A DNA stretch of 64,000 bases from Metabacillus schmidteae (GCF_903166545.1 NZ_CAESCH010000001.1:1492001-1556000), one strand, 5' to 3'. Positions 42,084-50,066 are shown, counted from the stretch's first letter. The notes: a model not told the origin generated them from the sequence alone. Program-made: numbers and translations.

Positions 42084-42262
42084 GTTTCGTACACTTTGTT
42101 GTTTTTAACATAGTTAAACTTAAAAACTTGTTCGTTCCATTGCGCTCCAGAAACTTGCTTTCCGCGGGGAGGAAGCTGAGCCTCCTTGGCTTCGCCTGCG
42201 GGGTCTCAGCCTTTCCTCACTTCCCGCAGGAGTCAAGTTTCTTCCGCTCCATTCCACTATCT
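42084..42262 (-). repeat. GC-rich palindromic repeat element, long copy A
   Basis: On the minus strand it contains GACTCCTGCGGGAAGTGAGG, GCTGAGACCCCGCAGGCGAA and GAGGCTCAGCTTCCTCCCCG, flanked by GTGGAATGGAGCGG and GCGCAATGGAACGAAC. It is far more GC-rich than its surroundings and strongly self-complementary. Copy B at 63083-63219 is nearly identical on the plus strand. Open frames crossing it are spurious. No transposase is present. Confidence 0.9.
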
Positions 42263-42337
42263 TTTTTGGGAATTTGTATTTTAAAACTTAGATAAAACTC
42301 TTAGCTCAAAAAATAGTATAGGTTATATTGAACAAAA

Positions 42338-42420
42338 TAGCCCCTTACTCGTAACATCGTAGGTTAATCTGTTTTTATAGAAAACCAAATCAGAGCTACA
42401 TTACGATAGGGGCTATTTAT
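42338..42420. other. Long imperfect inverted repeat in the amt-dmm gap
   Basis: AAATAGCCCCTTACTCGTAA at the left corresponds to the reverse complement of TTACGATAGGGGCTATTT at the right; arms are about 27 nt with mismatches and a loop near 30 nt. It could be a bidirectional terminator between convergent units or a small mobile relic. The rest of 41929-42573 holds only repeat copy A and the amt terminator. Confidence 0.5.
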
Positions 42421-42573
42421 AATAAAGGCTACCCTAAAATATCTAGATTTATACCTGAAAATAGTTGATTGCATAAGTTGTGAAGGGCACAGTAGAGCCT
42501 CTGTTATCTTTTATAATTACATTTCTTTTGTAATTGGCAACAAAAAACGGGTAAGAATGATTTACCCGTTTCA

Positions 42574-43527
42574 TCATAAATCCAATGTAATACAACCCTT
42601 CCCTCTAGATACACAGGTTAACATCGCGTCCCCTTCATTTTTTTCCGCTTCACTTAAAAAGAAATCCCGATGATCAATGTCACCATCCAGTACCTCAACT
42701 TGACAGCTTCCACAACCGCCAATCTTACAGGAATATGGAGCTTGGATGTCATGCTTTAAAAGAGTATCTAATAATGACTGGTCTTCAGGGATATCAAGTA
42801 CGATGTTACTTTGTCGTAATTTAACTTGAAAAGGGTGTTGAGGCCCGAAGTCAGGGGGAGTGAATAATTCAAAGTGAATACTTTTTTCAGGGTAGCCAAT
42901 TGCTTTTGCAGCCTCAGCAAAATTTCTCATCATTGTTTCTGATCCACAAAAATAAACATGTGTCCCAATTGGTTTGTTTTCCATAAGAGTAGAAGTCATT
43001 TTACGTCCTTCATTCGAGAAGTAGAAATGTGTCACGTCTTTATAGTTTGTAGAAAGTAAGTCATAAAAGGCACATTTTTCCCTGGACGGGGAGGCGTAGT
43101 GAAGCTCAAAAGATTTACCATGTTTATGTAACTCCGCTGCCATTGCTAAAAAGGGAGTTATCCCAATACCAGCAGCGAAAAATACATGGTGCTTTGCATG
43201 AAAGCTTAGAGGAAAGTGATTTTTAGGATAGCTGACAGATAGTTTTTTTCCTTCACGTACCTTATCGTGCCAATAAATTGAACCACCTTTAGATGTTTCA
43301 CTGCGACGAATGGCAATCTCATAATAATTGTTGACGTTAGGGTCGGTTGTAAGAGAATAATGGCGTTCAAGAACACCAGCTTCGGTATCTAAGTACGTAG
43401 TGAGGTGTGAGCCGCCACTAAAACGTGGAAGATGTGAACCATTTGCCGGAACAAGTCTGAAGCTTTTTACATTAGGTGATTCTTGTCGGATTTGTTCAAC
43501 GATAACATCGATTGTAGTTGTGTTCAT
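42574..43527 (-). CDS. Reductase subunit of an oxidative N-demethylase (PDR/VanB type, DmmB-like)
   Basis: The 317-residue protein has, in order, a flavin domain (HYSLTTDPN), an NAD-binding domain (FFAAGIGITPFLAMAAEL; VYFCGSETMMRNF) and a C-terminal plant-type [2Fe-2S] ferredoxin domain with CKIGGCGSC and a fourth Cys in AMLTCVSRG. It passes electrons from NAD(P)H to a partner oxygenase. It is last in a minus-strand operon with the DmmA-like and haem N-demethylase genes, so it most likely feeds dimethylamine demethylation. Confidence 0.88.
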   Translation of the reverse strand: MNTTTIDVIVEQIRQESPNVKSFRLVPANGSHLPRFSGGSHLTTYLDTEAGVLERHYSLTTDPNVNNYYEIAIRRSETSKGGSIYWHDKVREGKKLSVSYPKNHFPLSFHAKHHVFFAAGIGITPFLAMAAELHKHGKSFELHYASPSREKCAFYDLLSTNYKDVTHFYFSNEGRKMTSTLMENKPIGTHVYFCGSETMMRNFAEAAKAIGYPEKSIHFELFTPPDFGPQHPFQVKLRQSNIVLDIPEDQSLLDTLLKHDIQAPYSCKIGGCGSCQVEVLDGDIDHRDFFLSEAEKNEGDAMLTCVSRGKGCITLDL

Positions 43528-43553
43528 CTTACAGTACTCCTTTGTGTTATTTT

Positions 43554-44309
43554 TTAAATATGGATATAGCCAAGATAGGCATTATGCCTTTTCGAAAAAT
43601 GATTGGAAATATCTAATCGTATTTGACAATGACTACAGGTTGTTTCTTCTTGCAAGGGATCTTGTTTTATACTGAATTGATAACACTTCACACAGAAAAT
43701 ATGGTCTACCTTTTCACCCAATCCATGTTTAACAATCTCTTCATTCGTAAACCCAATTTCATGTGCGATCTTTTCGATATCGTCAACCATTGCCCATTTT
43801 CCTACTAAAAAGAGTCTTGTACCAATCTCTTGGGATTGCAAGGTTTGATTCAATTCTTTATGTGAGAAGGATATTTTTGAGAATTGATTTCCAAGAATAT
43901 CTTGAAAATAAAGAGATTTATTATCTTCATTGTTCATCTCTGTTAGTAAATATACATAGCCATTAAATGGTTGAGTTGTTAAATAACGAATAAGAGCAAG
44001 GCTTTCAATTAGTGAAAAATCATCAATAAATAATAATAATTTCTTATATGATTTGGATATTATTGGTAGTTTATCTTCGTTAAATTGTAATTCTATAAAT
44101 GGTGATTCATGACGAGATTGGTAATAGAGACGGTATAATCCTTCATCACCTGAAATAACGTGATAGCTTACGAGTGAATGTAAGGAATTCATAGAGTTTG
44201 AGATTCCTACTTCGTTTGGAAAAGACCCTTCTTTCACCTTTACCTCTGCACTATAAACGGAATTAAACATTTTATATTCTTGTATGATCTCGCATGTTAA
44301 AGTGTTCAT
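43554..44309 (-). CDS. DmmA-family subunit of dimethylamine monooxygenase
   Basis: The 251-residue protein ends with a zinc-ribbon-like pair of knuckles, CVKC and CSHC, followed by HFSKRHNAYLGY, an ending characteristic of the DmmA family of dimethylamine monooxygenase subunits. The middle contains a nucleotide-binding-like core (LLLFIDDFSLIESLALIRYL; TRLFLVGKWAMVDDIEKIAH) resembling the NAD-binding half of flavoreductases. Its ATG overlaps the stop of the upstream gene (ATGA). It is longer than the short forms I recall. Confidence 0.75.
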   Translation of the reverse strand: MNTLTCEIIQEYKMFNSVYSAEVKVKEGSFPNEVGISNSMNSLHSLVSYHVISGDEGLYRLYYQSRHESPFIELQFNEDKLPIISKSYKKLLLFIDDFSLIESLALIRYLTTQPFNGYVYLLTEMNNEDNKSLYFQDILGNQFSKISFSHKELNQTLQSQEIGTRLFLVGKWAMVDDIEKIAHEIGFTNEEIVKHGLGEKVDHIFCVKCYQFSIKQDPLQEETTCSHCQIRLDISNHFSKRHNAYLGYIHI

Positions 44310-45289
44310 TTTAAGACACCTGCTTTTTTTTGTAATATCTCTTCTAAATATTGAATCATTTTATCTTTATAAGAGAGAAAACCTTTATACTGAGCAATGT
44401 GATCAGGTAAATCAGTTAAAACATGATAAAAACGAGTTAACCACTCTTCATTTTTTTGTAGTTCTTCTATTGGTAGTAAACTTGTATGAATGCTAAAAAG
44501 AATTCCGTTTGATTTAGGGAGACGGAATAATCGTTGATCTTCTACTCTTAAGTGCACAAGTTCACCAATGTTTTCGGTTGTGATCTTCTCTTTTTTCGGT
44601 CCCCATTCATCATAGTTTTCTGGAAACGTATCAAGGATATGTTCAACAGTTATCGTCCAATTTAATCGAGTAAAAGGTTTACCAGGTTCCATTCTTAATA
44701 GGAAGTTTCTCACTTTCTCTATAAAGCCGCGATCAGTGAAAGGTACCGGAGAATGAAACTCGGTAAACGTCATCCCAAGATTAAAGGCGATTGACCAGTT
44801 AGCAGGAAAACAAAGCTGACCGGCATCCATGTATAGATCTCCGTCTCTATTTGCAAGATAAACTAAGTCTTCTTGAACATGTCGGCCGATAAAATCAAGT
44901 GGTTCGTAAGGTAAAGTGGTTGAATCGCCAAAGACAAATGTGTATTTTTCCTTCAGTAAGTGGTTTTGAAATGTCCATAGGTCATCCATTTTTTTTACGC
45001 TGAAAAAGGTCGGAAATCTCTCTGTCATTTCATCAATAATCATTTCAAGGAGCTCCCATTGTGCATCCATTGAATGAGGGAATGATTGGAATGCCTGCTC
45101 ATTTCTGCTGTCTAAAACTCTTCTTTTTTCACTTATTTCATGGAAATATTCAGGTGTAACGTCTAATACAAATGACGGTATAAGAGACTCTGCATTATTG
45201 GAATAGCGATAGGAATCTGCTTTGAATGGAAATGGAAATCGTTCGATTAAGGGACGAGTATCAATATGTTTTACCTTTTCTTCAGTCAT
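44306..45289 (-). CDS. Haem-dependent oxidative N-demethylase, DUF3445 (catalytic subunit)
   Basis: The 327-residue protein has the DUF3445/HODM features: LYMDAGQLCFPANWSIAFNL followed by GMTFTEFHSPVPF, and the C-terminal HLRVEDQRLFRLPKSNGILF, then SIHTSLLP. HODM proteins bind haem and remove methyl groups from secondary or tertiary amines as formaldehyde; in dimethylamine monooxygenase this is the catalytic partner. ATG at 45289 follows AGGAGG by 6 nt, so an upstream ATG is rejected. Product formaldehyde would enter HPS/PHI encoded 9 kb away. Confidence 0.85.
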   Translation of the reverse strand: MTEEKVKHIDTRPLIERFPFPFKADSYRYSNNAESLIPSFVLDVTPEYFHEISEKRRVLDSRNEQAFQSFPHSMDAQWELLEMIIDEMTERFPTFFSVKKMDDLWTFQNHLLKEKYTFVFGDSTTLPYEPLDFIGRHVQEDLVYLANRDGDLYMDAGQLCFPANWSIAFNLGMTFTEFHSPVPFTDRGFIEKVRNFLLRMEPGKPFTRLNWTITVEHILDTFPENYDEWGPKKEKITTENIGELVHLRVEDQRLFRLPKSNGILFSIHTSLLPIEELQKNEEWLTRFYHVLTDLPDHIAQYKGFLSYKDKMIQYLEEILQKKAGVLK

Positions 45290-45329
45290 GAGGATCCTCC
45301 TAAAATGTAAGGTTATGATGGTAAAAATA

Positions 45330-45366
45330 GAAAGCATTCTACGAGAAACATTGGTAGAATGCTTTC
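45330..45366 (-). terminator. Intra-operon terminator between the cupin and N-demethylase genes
   Basis: GAAAGCATTCTAC (45330-45342) pairs perfectly with GTAGAATGCTTTC (45354-45366). On the minus strand it is followed by TATTTTTACC. Only about 40 bp remain before the next ATG, too little for a separate promoter, so read-through probably sets a lower level for the oxygenase genes. Confidence 0.75.
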
Positions 45367-45380
45367 TAACCTATTCGGTC

Positions 45381-45794
45381 TTACAAGAATGCTGGTTCTG
45401 GTGAACGGTGTGCAGAATAAATGGCTTGCCCATCACTTTCTTTGTCAAAAATAACGGTTGTATCAGGAGTGAAAAGTAATACATCTCCTGCTTCCGCCAC
45501 ATATTTAACACCTTGGTCGTCACGGATAATAATCTTTCCGCTAATCACGACTTTAGCTTCGAGAAAAGTATAAGTAAACTCAAAATCCTCTGAAGGCTGC
45601 ATAGAAAAGTAACCGATTTGGAATGCTTCACTTTTAGAAGTTATCGGTACATCAATAATTTGACTTTTTAAATTTGGAATTCCTAATTGCTCATTAAGCT
45701 CTTTCTTCTGGTATGTACCAGCTTTAATTAATTGGACACCAGGTTTTTTGCTTAAATAATCAATATCCATTTTTGTTAAAGTACCTTCATTCAT
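45381..45794 (-). CDS. Cupin-domain protein (EutQ-like)
   Basis: The 137-residue protein has a single-cupin barrel of the EutQ/DUF861 type: FQIGYFSMQPSEDFEFTYTF, EAKVVISGKIIIRDDQGVKY, VAEAGDVLLFTPDTTVIFD. Metal ligands of the first motif look atypical (no HxH). ATG at 45794 follows AGGAG by 8 nt. It is first in the minus-strand N-demethylase operon. It may bind an amine or an intermediate, or protect the cofactor; the function is unknown. Confidence 0.75.
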   Translation of the reverse strand: MNEGTLTKMDIDYLSKKPGVQLIKAGTYQKKELNEQLGIPNLKSQIIDVPITSKSEAFQIGYFSMQPSEDFEFTYTFLEAKVVISGKIIIRDDQGVKYVAEAGDVLLFTPDTTVIFDKESDGQAIYSAHRSPEPAFL

Positions 45795-45924
45795 TACAAT
45801 CACTCCTATAATTTTTCTTTTCCATTAAGACCGTTGCTATCAACATTAAGTATCTGGAATACATACATCATGACATATGAGGTTTTTTATAAAGTAGTTG
45901 ATTTTCCTGAATATTGGGATAATT

Positions 45925-45960
45925 TTAAAAAAGATGTTATGAAATGTAACATCTTTTTAA
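45925..45960. terminator. Bidirectional terminator after the TnrA-like gene
   Basis: TTAAAAAAGATGTTA (45925-45939) pairs with TAACATCTTTTTAA (45947-45960), with A/T runs on both sides. Confidence 0.8.
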
Positions 45961-45970
45961 AAAAATGATC

Positions 45971-46234
45971 TTAAGTGATTGAAAGATTTTCTCCATGTAT
46001 TTGATCTCGAATCATATCTGTATGGATTCCCTTTCGTATTTGCTCTGCAATGTTAATTAATAGTTTTATATCTGACAAAGAATATTTTCGTGTACCTGAT
46101 GATGATCGTTCTGGAAATACTAGTTTTTTCTCTTCATAGTATCTTATTTGTCGCTCTGAAAGACCTGTCATTTCCTTGACAGTACCCATTGTCATGATTT
46201 TCTTTGATTCAAATGACAGTTTGTTTTCCTCCAC
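45971..46234 (-). CDS. Short TnrA-like MerR regulator
   Basis: The 87-residue protein carries the TnrA/GlnR DNA-binding domain: GTVKEMTGLSERQIRYYEEK, KLVFPERSSSGTRKYSLSDI. This is much closer to TnrA (RQIRYYEERKLIYPQRSSRG) than to other MerR proteins. The C-terminal tail by which TnrA binds glutamine synthetase is missing; the protein ends IRDQIHGENLSIT. GTG at 46234 lies 6 nt after GAGGTG. It stands between the N-demethylase operon and zwf, with a nitrogen-box sequence upstream. Confidence 0.8.
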   Translation of the reverse strand: MEENKLSFESKKIMTMGTVKEMTGLSERQIRYYEEKKLVFPERSSSGTRKYSLSDIKLLINIAEQIRKGIHTDMIRDQIHGENLSIT

Positions 46235-46353
46235 TTTTTTCACCTCATTTCGTTTCGAAAATCAATTATCTGCTTCCCTATTAATCTTCTTCTAGTTGAT
46301 ATTGTTTAAAGTGGTTTCATTTTTACATGTAAATTTTGGATTTGAAAGATACT

Positions 46354-46370
46354 TGTTAGTAAAGGTTACA
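46354..46370. promoter_or_regulatory. TnrA/GlnR-type box between the TnrA-like gene and zwf
   Basis: TGTTAGTAAAGGTTACA fits the outer half-sites TGTNA-N7-TNACA exactly and differs from the AT-rich centre of the consensus at two positions. It lies 120 bp before the TnrA-like gene and 164 bp before zwf. Confidence 0.5.
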
Positions 46371-46444
46371 AAAAATATAAGTTCTTCACTTATTTCATTT
46401 TTTCCTTAGTATACATGGTATGGTTTTTGACACTTAATGAAATA

Positions 46445-46458
46445 AAAGTGCGTACTTA
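46445..46458 (+). promoter_or_regulatory. Candidate HxlR-binding motif upstream of zwf
   Basis: AAAAGTGCGTACTT is identical to the sequence upstream of hxlA. The next -10-like hexamer TATACT (46480-46485) is 21 bp downstream, compared with 20 bp at hxlA, and no strong -35 is present. Confidence 0.7.
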
Positions 46459-46533
46459 CTTAAATTTACAACTCAAGTTATACTGACTCCATAATTAGTT
46501 AGCAAGTAAGAAAAGAGATGAAGGAGGAAAATG

Positions 46534-48033
46534 ATGAGTAGCTTAGCTGTATTCCGTAAGGATAGTCCTGAAGATTTATCGCATGTTAATGTATCTACTC
46601 AGTTAGACCCCATGACATTTATTTTGTTTGGTGCATCAGGAGATTTAGCGAAAAGAAAAATTTTCCCGGCACTATACAACTTATTTATTCATGAAAAATT
46701 CCCGAAGACTTTTAGAGTGATAGGTTTAGGGAGGAGTGATTGGTCCACAGCTATGTTTCAGAAACATGTGATTGAATCCATCAAAACATTTTCAAGAGAA
46801 ACGCGAAATGACAATGTTGATATCAAAGATTTTCTTCAGTCTTTTTCCTATGTTACCTTCGATGCAAAAAAGAATTCTGATTACCTCGATTTATTAGAAA
46901 CAGTGAAAGATTTTGAAGAAAAACATGGAATACCTGAAAACAGAATGTTCTATTTGTCTGTTGCTCCGGAATTAATCGATGATATTTCTTTAAATATTAA
47001 GAACAGTGGACTAGGTCATACAACGGGATGGAAACGTCTTATTATAGAAAAGCCGTTCGGCCATGACTTAGAATCTGCCCGACAATTAAATGAAAAATTA
47101 ACAAAAAGTTTTATGGAACATGAAATTTTCCGAATAGACCATTATTTAGGAAAACCGATGGTGCAAAACCTTGAAGCATTAAAATTTGCAAATCCTATTA
47201 TTCGGGCACTTTGGAATAACCAAAATGTATCCAATATACAAATTACTGCAAGTGAAACAGTTGGTGTGGAAGATCGAGCGGGATATTACGATCATGCAGG
47301 GGCAATTAGAGATATGCTGCAAAACCATTTACTGCAACTACTAATGATGACGAGTATGAATTTACCGGAAAATAGTAGTCCTGAAGTCATTAGGAATGAA
47401 AAAATAAAGATTATGGAGTCGCTCCGCTTTTTAGAAAAAGATGAAGTAAAAGGTAATGTGATCAGAGGGCAATATCAATCTGGTGAAATAGCAGGGGAAA
47501 AGGTAATTGGTTATCGTGATGAGCGTGGAGTAGCTTCTAACTCCGTTAATGACACGTATATTGCCGCACGTGTATGGATTGATAATGAGATGTGGAAAGG
47601 TGTACCTTTTTATATACGAACTGGTAAAAGAATGAAGGAAAAGTCTACTAAAATCGTCATTGAATTTAAAAATAATGATACGGCTAAATTACCAAACTGT
47701 ATGGTGATCTCAATAAATCCAAATGAGTCTATATCATTAAAGTTAAATATGAAAAACCCATTTAACGGGGAAATTGAACCAGTAAAAGTTCATTACTATA
47801 ATAACCAACAATCTGTACCTGAAGCTTACGAACTTTTACTATTTGATGCATTAAAAGGTGACGCCACATTCTTTGCTCATTGGCGGGAAGTCGAATTATC
47901 TTGGGAGTGGGTTCAACCTGTATTAGAAGCATTTAAAGAAAATAAAGCACCTCTTTATTTTTATAAATCCGGTTCGTTAGGACCTATAGAATCTACTCAT
48001 TTGATACAAGAGGATGGGTTTAATTGGTGGTAA
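46534..48033 (+). CDS. zwf: Glucose-6-phosphate 1-dehydrogenase
   Basis: The 499-residue enzyme oxidises glucose-6-phosphate to 6-phosphogluconolactone with NAD(P)+. The coenzyme loop ILFGASGDLAKRKIFPALYN and the active-site signature FRIDHYLGKPMVQNLEALKF are intact, as are EKPFGHDLESARQLN and FYIRTGKRMKEK. Of two tandem ATGs the second (46534) has the better 6-nt spacing from AAGGAGG. It is 28 nt upstream of gnd. With HPS/PHI it would complete the dissimilatory RuMP cycle. A housekeeping copy elsewhere is possible. Confidence 0.93.
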   Translation: MSSLAVFRKDSPEDLSHVNVSTQLDPMTFILFGASGDLAKRKIFPALYNLFIHEKFPKTFRVIGLGRSDWSTAMFQKHVIESIKTFSRETRNDNVDIKDFLQSFSYVTFDAKKNSDYLDLLETVKDFEEKHGIPENRMFYLSVAPELIDDISLNIKNSGLGHTTGWKRLIIEKPFGHDLESARQLNEKLTKSFMEHEIFRIDHYLGKPMVQNLEALKFANPIIRALWNNQNVSNIQITASETVGVEDRAGYYDHAGAIRDMLQNHLLQLLMMTSMNLPENSSPEVIRNEKIKIMESLRFLEKDEVKGNVIRGQYQSGEIAGEKVIGYRDERGVASNSVNDTYIAARVWIDNEMWKGVPFYIRTGKRMKEKSTKIVIEFKNNDTAKLPNCMVISINPNESISLKLNMKNPFNGEIEPVKVHYYNNQQSVPEAYELLLFDALKGDATFFAHWREVELSWEWVQPVLEAFKENKAPLYFYKSGSLGPIESTHLIQEDGFNWW

Positions 48034-48061
48034 ACGATCTAAACTTTTTAGGAGGCTACAT

Positions 48062-48961
48062 ATGAAAATTGGACTAATCGGACTAGGCAAGATGGGGTTG
48101 AATTTAGGTAGAAATTTGTTAGATTCAGGTCACCAGATTTCAGTTTATGACCTTAATAGAGAAGCAGTTAAAGAGATCGTGAAAGATGGGGCTGAAGGGT
48201 ATCACCATTTAAAAGATCTTGTTCAATCATTAGAAAAGCCCAGAGTTTTGTGGCTAATGGTTCCACATTCAGTTGTTGATACTGTTATTTATGAATTAAC
48301 TTCTCTTTTAGACAGTAATGATATTGTGATAGATGCCGGAAACTCACACTATAAAGAATCCATTACAAGATATTATCGTTTAAAAGAAATGGGTATACGG
48401 TTTATGGATGTTGGTACATCAGGCGGTATGGAGGGTGCTAGAAATGGAGCCTGCTATATGGTCGGGGGTGACCATGAAGCTTGGAGAATCGTAAAAGAGC
48501 TTTTTGAAGACACATCTGTTGAAAATGGCTGTCTTTATACTGGTAAGGCAGGAAGCGGTCACTACCTTAAAATGATTCACAATGGAATTGAATACGGCAT
48601 GATGGCAGCGATTGGTGAAGGATTTGAAATACTAGATAAAAGTGAATTTCAATACGATTATGAACAAGTTGCGAGAGTATGGAACCACGGATCTGTTATT
48701 CGTTCATGGCTGATGGAATTAACAGAAAGAGCGTTCTCTAAAGATTCTAATTTGGAAGAAATTAATGGGGTGATGAACTCATCCGGTGAAGGGAAATGGA
48801 CAGTAGAAGCAGCGCTTGATTTACAAACAGCTACACCTGTTATTGCATTGGCGCTTTTAATGCGTTACCGCTCATTAAGTACGGATACGTTCACTGGAAA
48901 AGTGGTATCAGCGCTAAGAAATGAGTTTGGCGGGCATGCGGTGGAAAAAGTAAAACTATAG
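48062..48961 (+). CDS. gnd: 6-phosphogluconate dehydrogenase (decarboxylating), short GntZ/YqeC type
   Basis: The 299-residue enzyme converts 6-phosphogluconate to ribulose-5-phosphate and CO2. It has the Rossmann loop IGLIGLGKMGLNLGRNLLDS, DAGNSHYKESITRYYRLKEM, the substrate loop DVGTSGGMEGARNGACYMVG, and the catalytic Lys in SGHYLKMIHNGIEYGMM. Its length is that of the NAD-type GntZ/YqeC class, not the 470-residue GndA. GGAGG precedes the ATG at 48062. It regenerates the formaldehyde acceptor ribulose-5-phosphate for HPS. Confidence 0.92.
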   Translation: MKIGLIGLGKMGLNLGRNLLDSGHQISVYDLNREAVKEIVKDGAEGYHHLKDLVQSLEKPRVLWLMVPHSVVDTVIYELTSLLDSNDIVIDAGNSHYKESITRYYRLKEMGIRFMDVGTSGGMEGARNGACYMVGGDHEAWRIVKELFEDTSVENGCLYTGKAGSGHYLKMIHNGIEYGMMAAIGEGFEILDKSEFQYDYEQVARVWNHGSVIRSWLMELTERAFSKDSNLEEINGVMNSSGEGKWTVEAALDLQTATPVIALALLMRYRSLSTDTFTGKVVSALRNEFGGHAVEKVKL

Positions 48962-48968
48962 TCTATAG

Positions 48969-49027
48969 TTTCTGGAGCATAATGGAACGAACTAAATTTC
49001 ACCTTAACTGCATTAAAAACAACAAAT
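48969..49027 (+). repeat. Partial copy of the GC-rich palindromic element (right flank only)
   Basis: TTCTGGAGCATAATGGAACG, then AACTAAATTTCACCTTAACTGC and AAAACAACAAA, matches the flank of the long copies. The palindromic core is absent, as in the partial copy at 33038-33100. Confidence 0.6.
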
Positions 49028-49050
49028 TAATGCTGAAAAAGTCAAAGTAT

Positions 49051-49084
49051 AAAAGGCAACATTCCATATTAAATGTTGCCTTTT
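49051..49084. terminator. Bidirectional terminator between gnd and the hydrolase gene
   Basis: AAAAGGCAACATT (49051-49063) pairs perfectly with AATGTTGCCTTTT (49072-49084). Confidence 0.85.
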
Positions 49085-49100
49085 ACACAAAGGAAAAAAA

Positions 49101-50066
49101 CTATAAAACCGAATACCTCCAAACCCCTTCAACCAAGCCCTTCGTAATCTCCCTCTTACCCTCTAAGTAATCTAAAAACCCAATAATCTCTGACATAACG
49201 AGAGAAAACTGCTTTTCATAGTTGTTTTTATAATAGTGTTGGGCAATAGCACTTCCTGTATTAAATCCTTCATTAATGAAACTCTTCAATCTTTCCGCCT
49301 TTTCTTCAATTCTATCAAGTCGTTTTTGAATGAGATCCTCCGGTTTATCAATCACCTCACCATGTCCCGGGAAAACAAGGTCAAGCTGTAAGGACCGACA
49401 TTTCATTAAAGAATCAATATGTTCAACAAGAGTATGTATCCTTTTTCCATATGGGTCAGGTTCAACTAATGCATTGCTGGAAATATGGCTGATCAATAAA
49501 TCACCAGACAGTAACCATTTGTTTGTTAAATGATAAAGGGCGATTTGATCAGGGGCATGACCTGGGGTGTGAATAATATCAAAGTGATGAAGCTTAGAAT
49601 CTTCCAATGGTGTAAGAGCTGCTGTTATCGCATGATCCCTGTTTTTTACTATGCTTTCTTTTAAATAATGAACTTGTTTATTTCCCATTTCTCCACAGCC
49701 CATTTGTGAATATAGAGTGGAGAAAAATTCAACTCTCATTTCAAGAAAGGAGTTTTCTCTTGTTAAGCGGGGAATAGACAAAGGGTGTGTGTAAACTGGA
49801 ATTTGTTGTTCCGTAAAAATACGATTCACCAAGCCGACATGGTCAATATGATGGTGAGTTAAAATAATGTCAGTTAAATCTGAAATAGAACATCCCATTT
49901 CATTTAACTGTTTATTTAATGCATTGAAACAACCCTCGTTATTAAGCCCTGCATCAATTAAAGAAAGAGAATCTTCAGATTTCACAATGTAAAAATTAAT
50001 ACTTCTTAAACTTGATTGTGTGGGAACAATAACCGGAAAAATTTCATAATTGCTATTCATGTTCAT
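49101..50066 (-). CDS. Metallo-beta-lactamase-fold hydrolase (paralogue 1)
   Basis: The 321-residue protein has the MBL metal-binding motifs: HHHIDH in IILTHHHIDHVGL, His in HTPGHAPDQIAL, Asp in LLSGDLLI and His in VFPGHGEV. The C-terminal helical extension (RLDRIEEKAERLKSFINEGF) is like that of LACTB2-type and thioester-hydrolysing members. ATG at 50066 follows GGAGAGGTGG. It is divergent from the Liv-type importer. The protein at 62044-63021 is a paralogue, so both may hydrolyse CoA thioesters or lactones of the aromatic pathway. Confidence 0.8.
   Translation of the reverse strand: MNMNSNYEIFPVIVPTQSSLRSINFYIVKSEDSLSLIDAGLNNEGCFNALNKQLNEMGCSISDLTDIILTHHHIDHVGLVNRIFTEQQIPVYTHPLSIPRLTRENSFLEMRVEFFSTLYSQMGCGEMGNKQVHYLKESIVKNRDHAITAALTPLEDSKLHHFDIIHTPGHAPDQIALYHLTNKWLLSGDLLISHISSNALVEPDPYGKRIHTLVEHIDSLMKCRSLQLDLVFPGHGEVIDKPEDLIQKRLDRIEEKAERLKSFINEGFNTGSAIAQHYYKNNYEKQFSLVMSEIIGFLDYLEGKREITKGLVEGVWRYSVL

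Noticed and set aside
42071..42295. 74-codon open frame across the GC-rich element
   Set aside because: It runs through the palindromic repeat, lacks a ribosome site, and composition is that of the repeat, not of a gene.
34182..48961. Methanol dehydrogenase or NMG-pathway methylotrophy
   Set aside because: No mdh, gmaS or mgs genes were seen; the enzymes present fit direct amine oxidation only.
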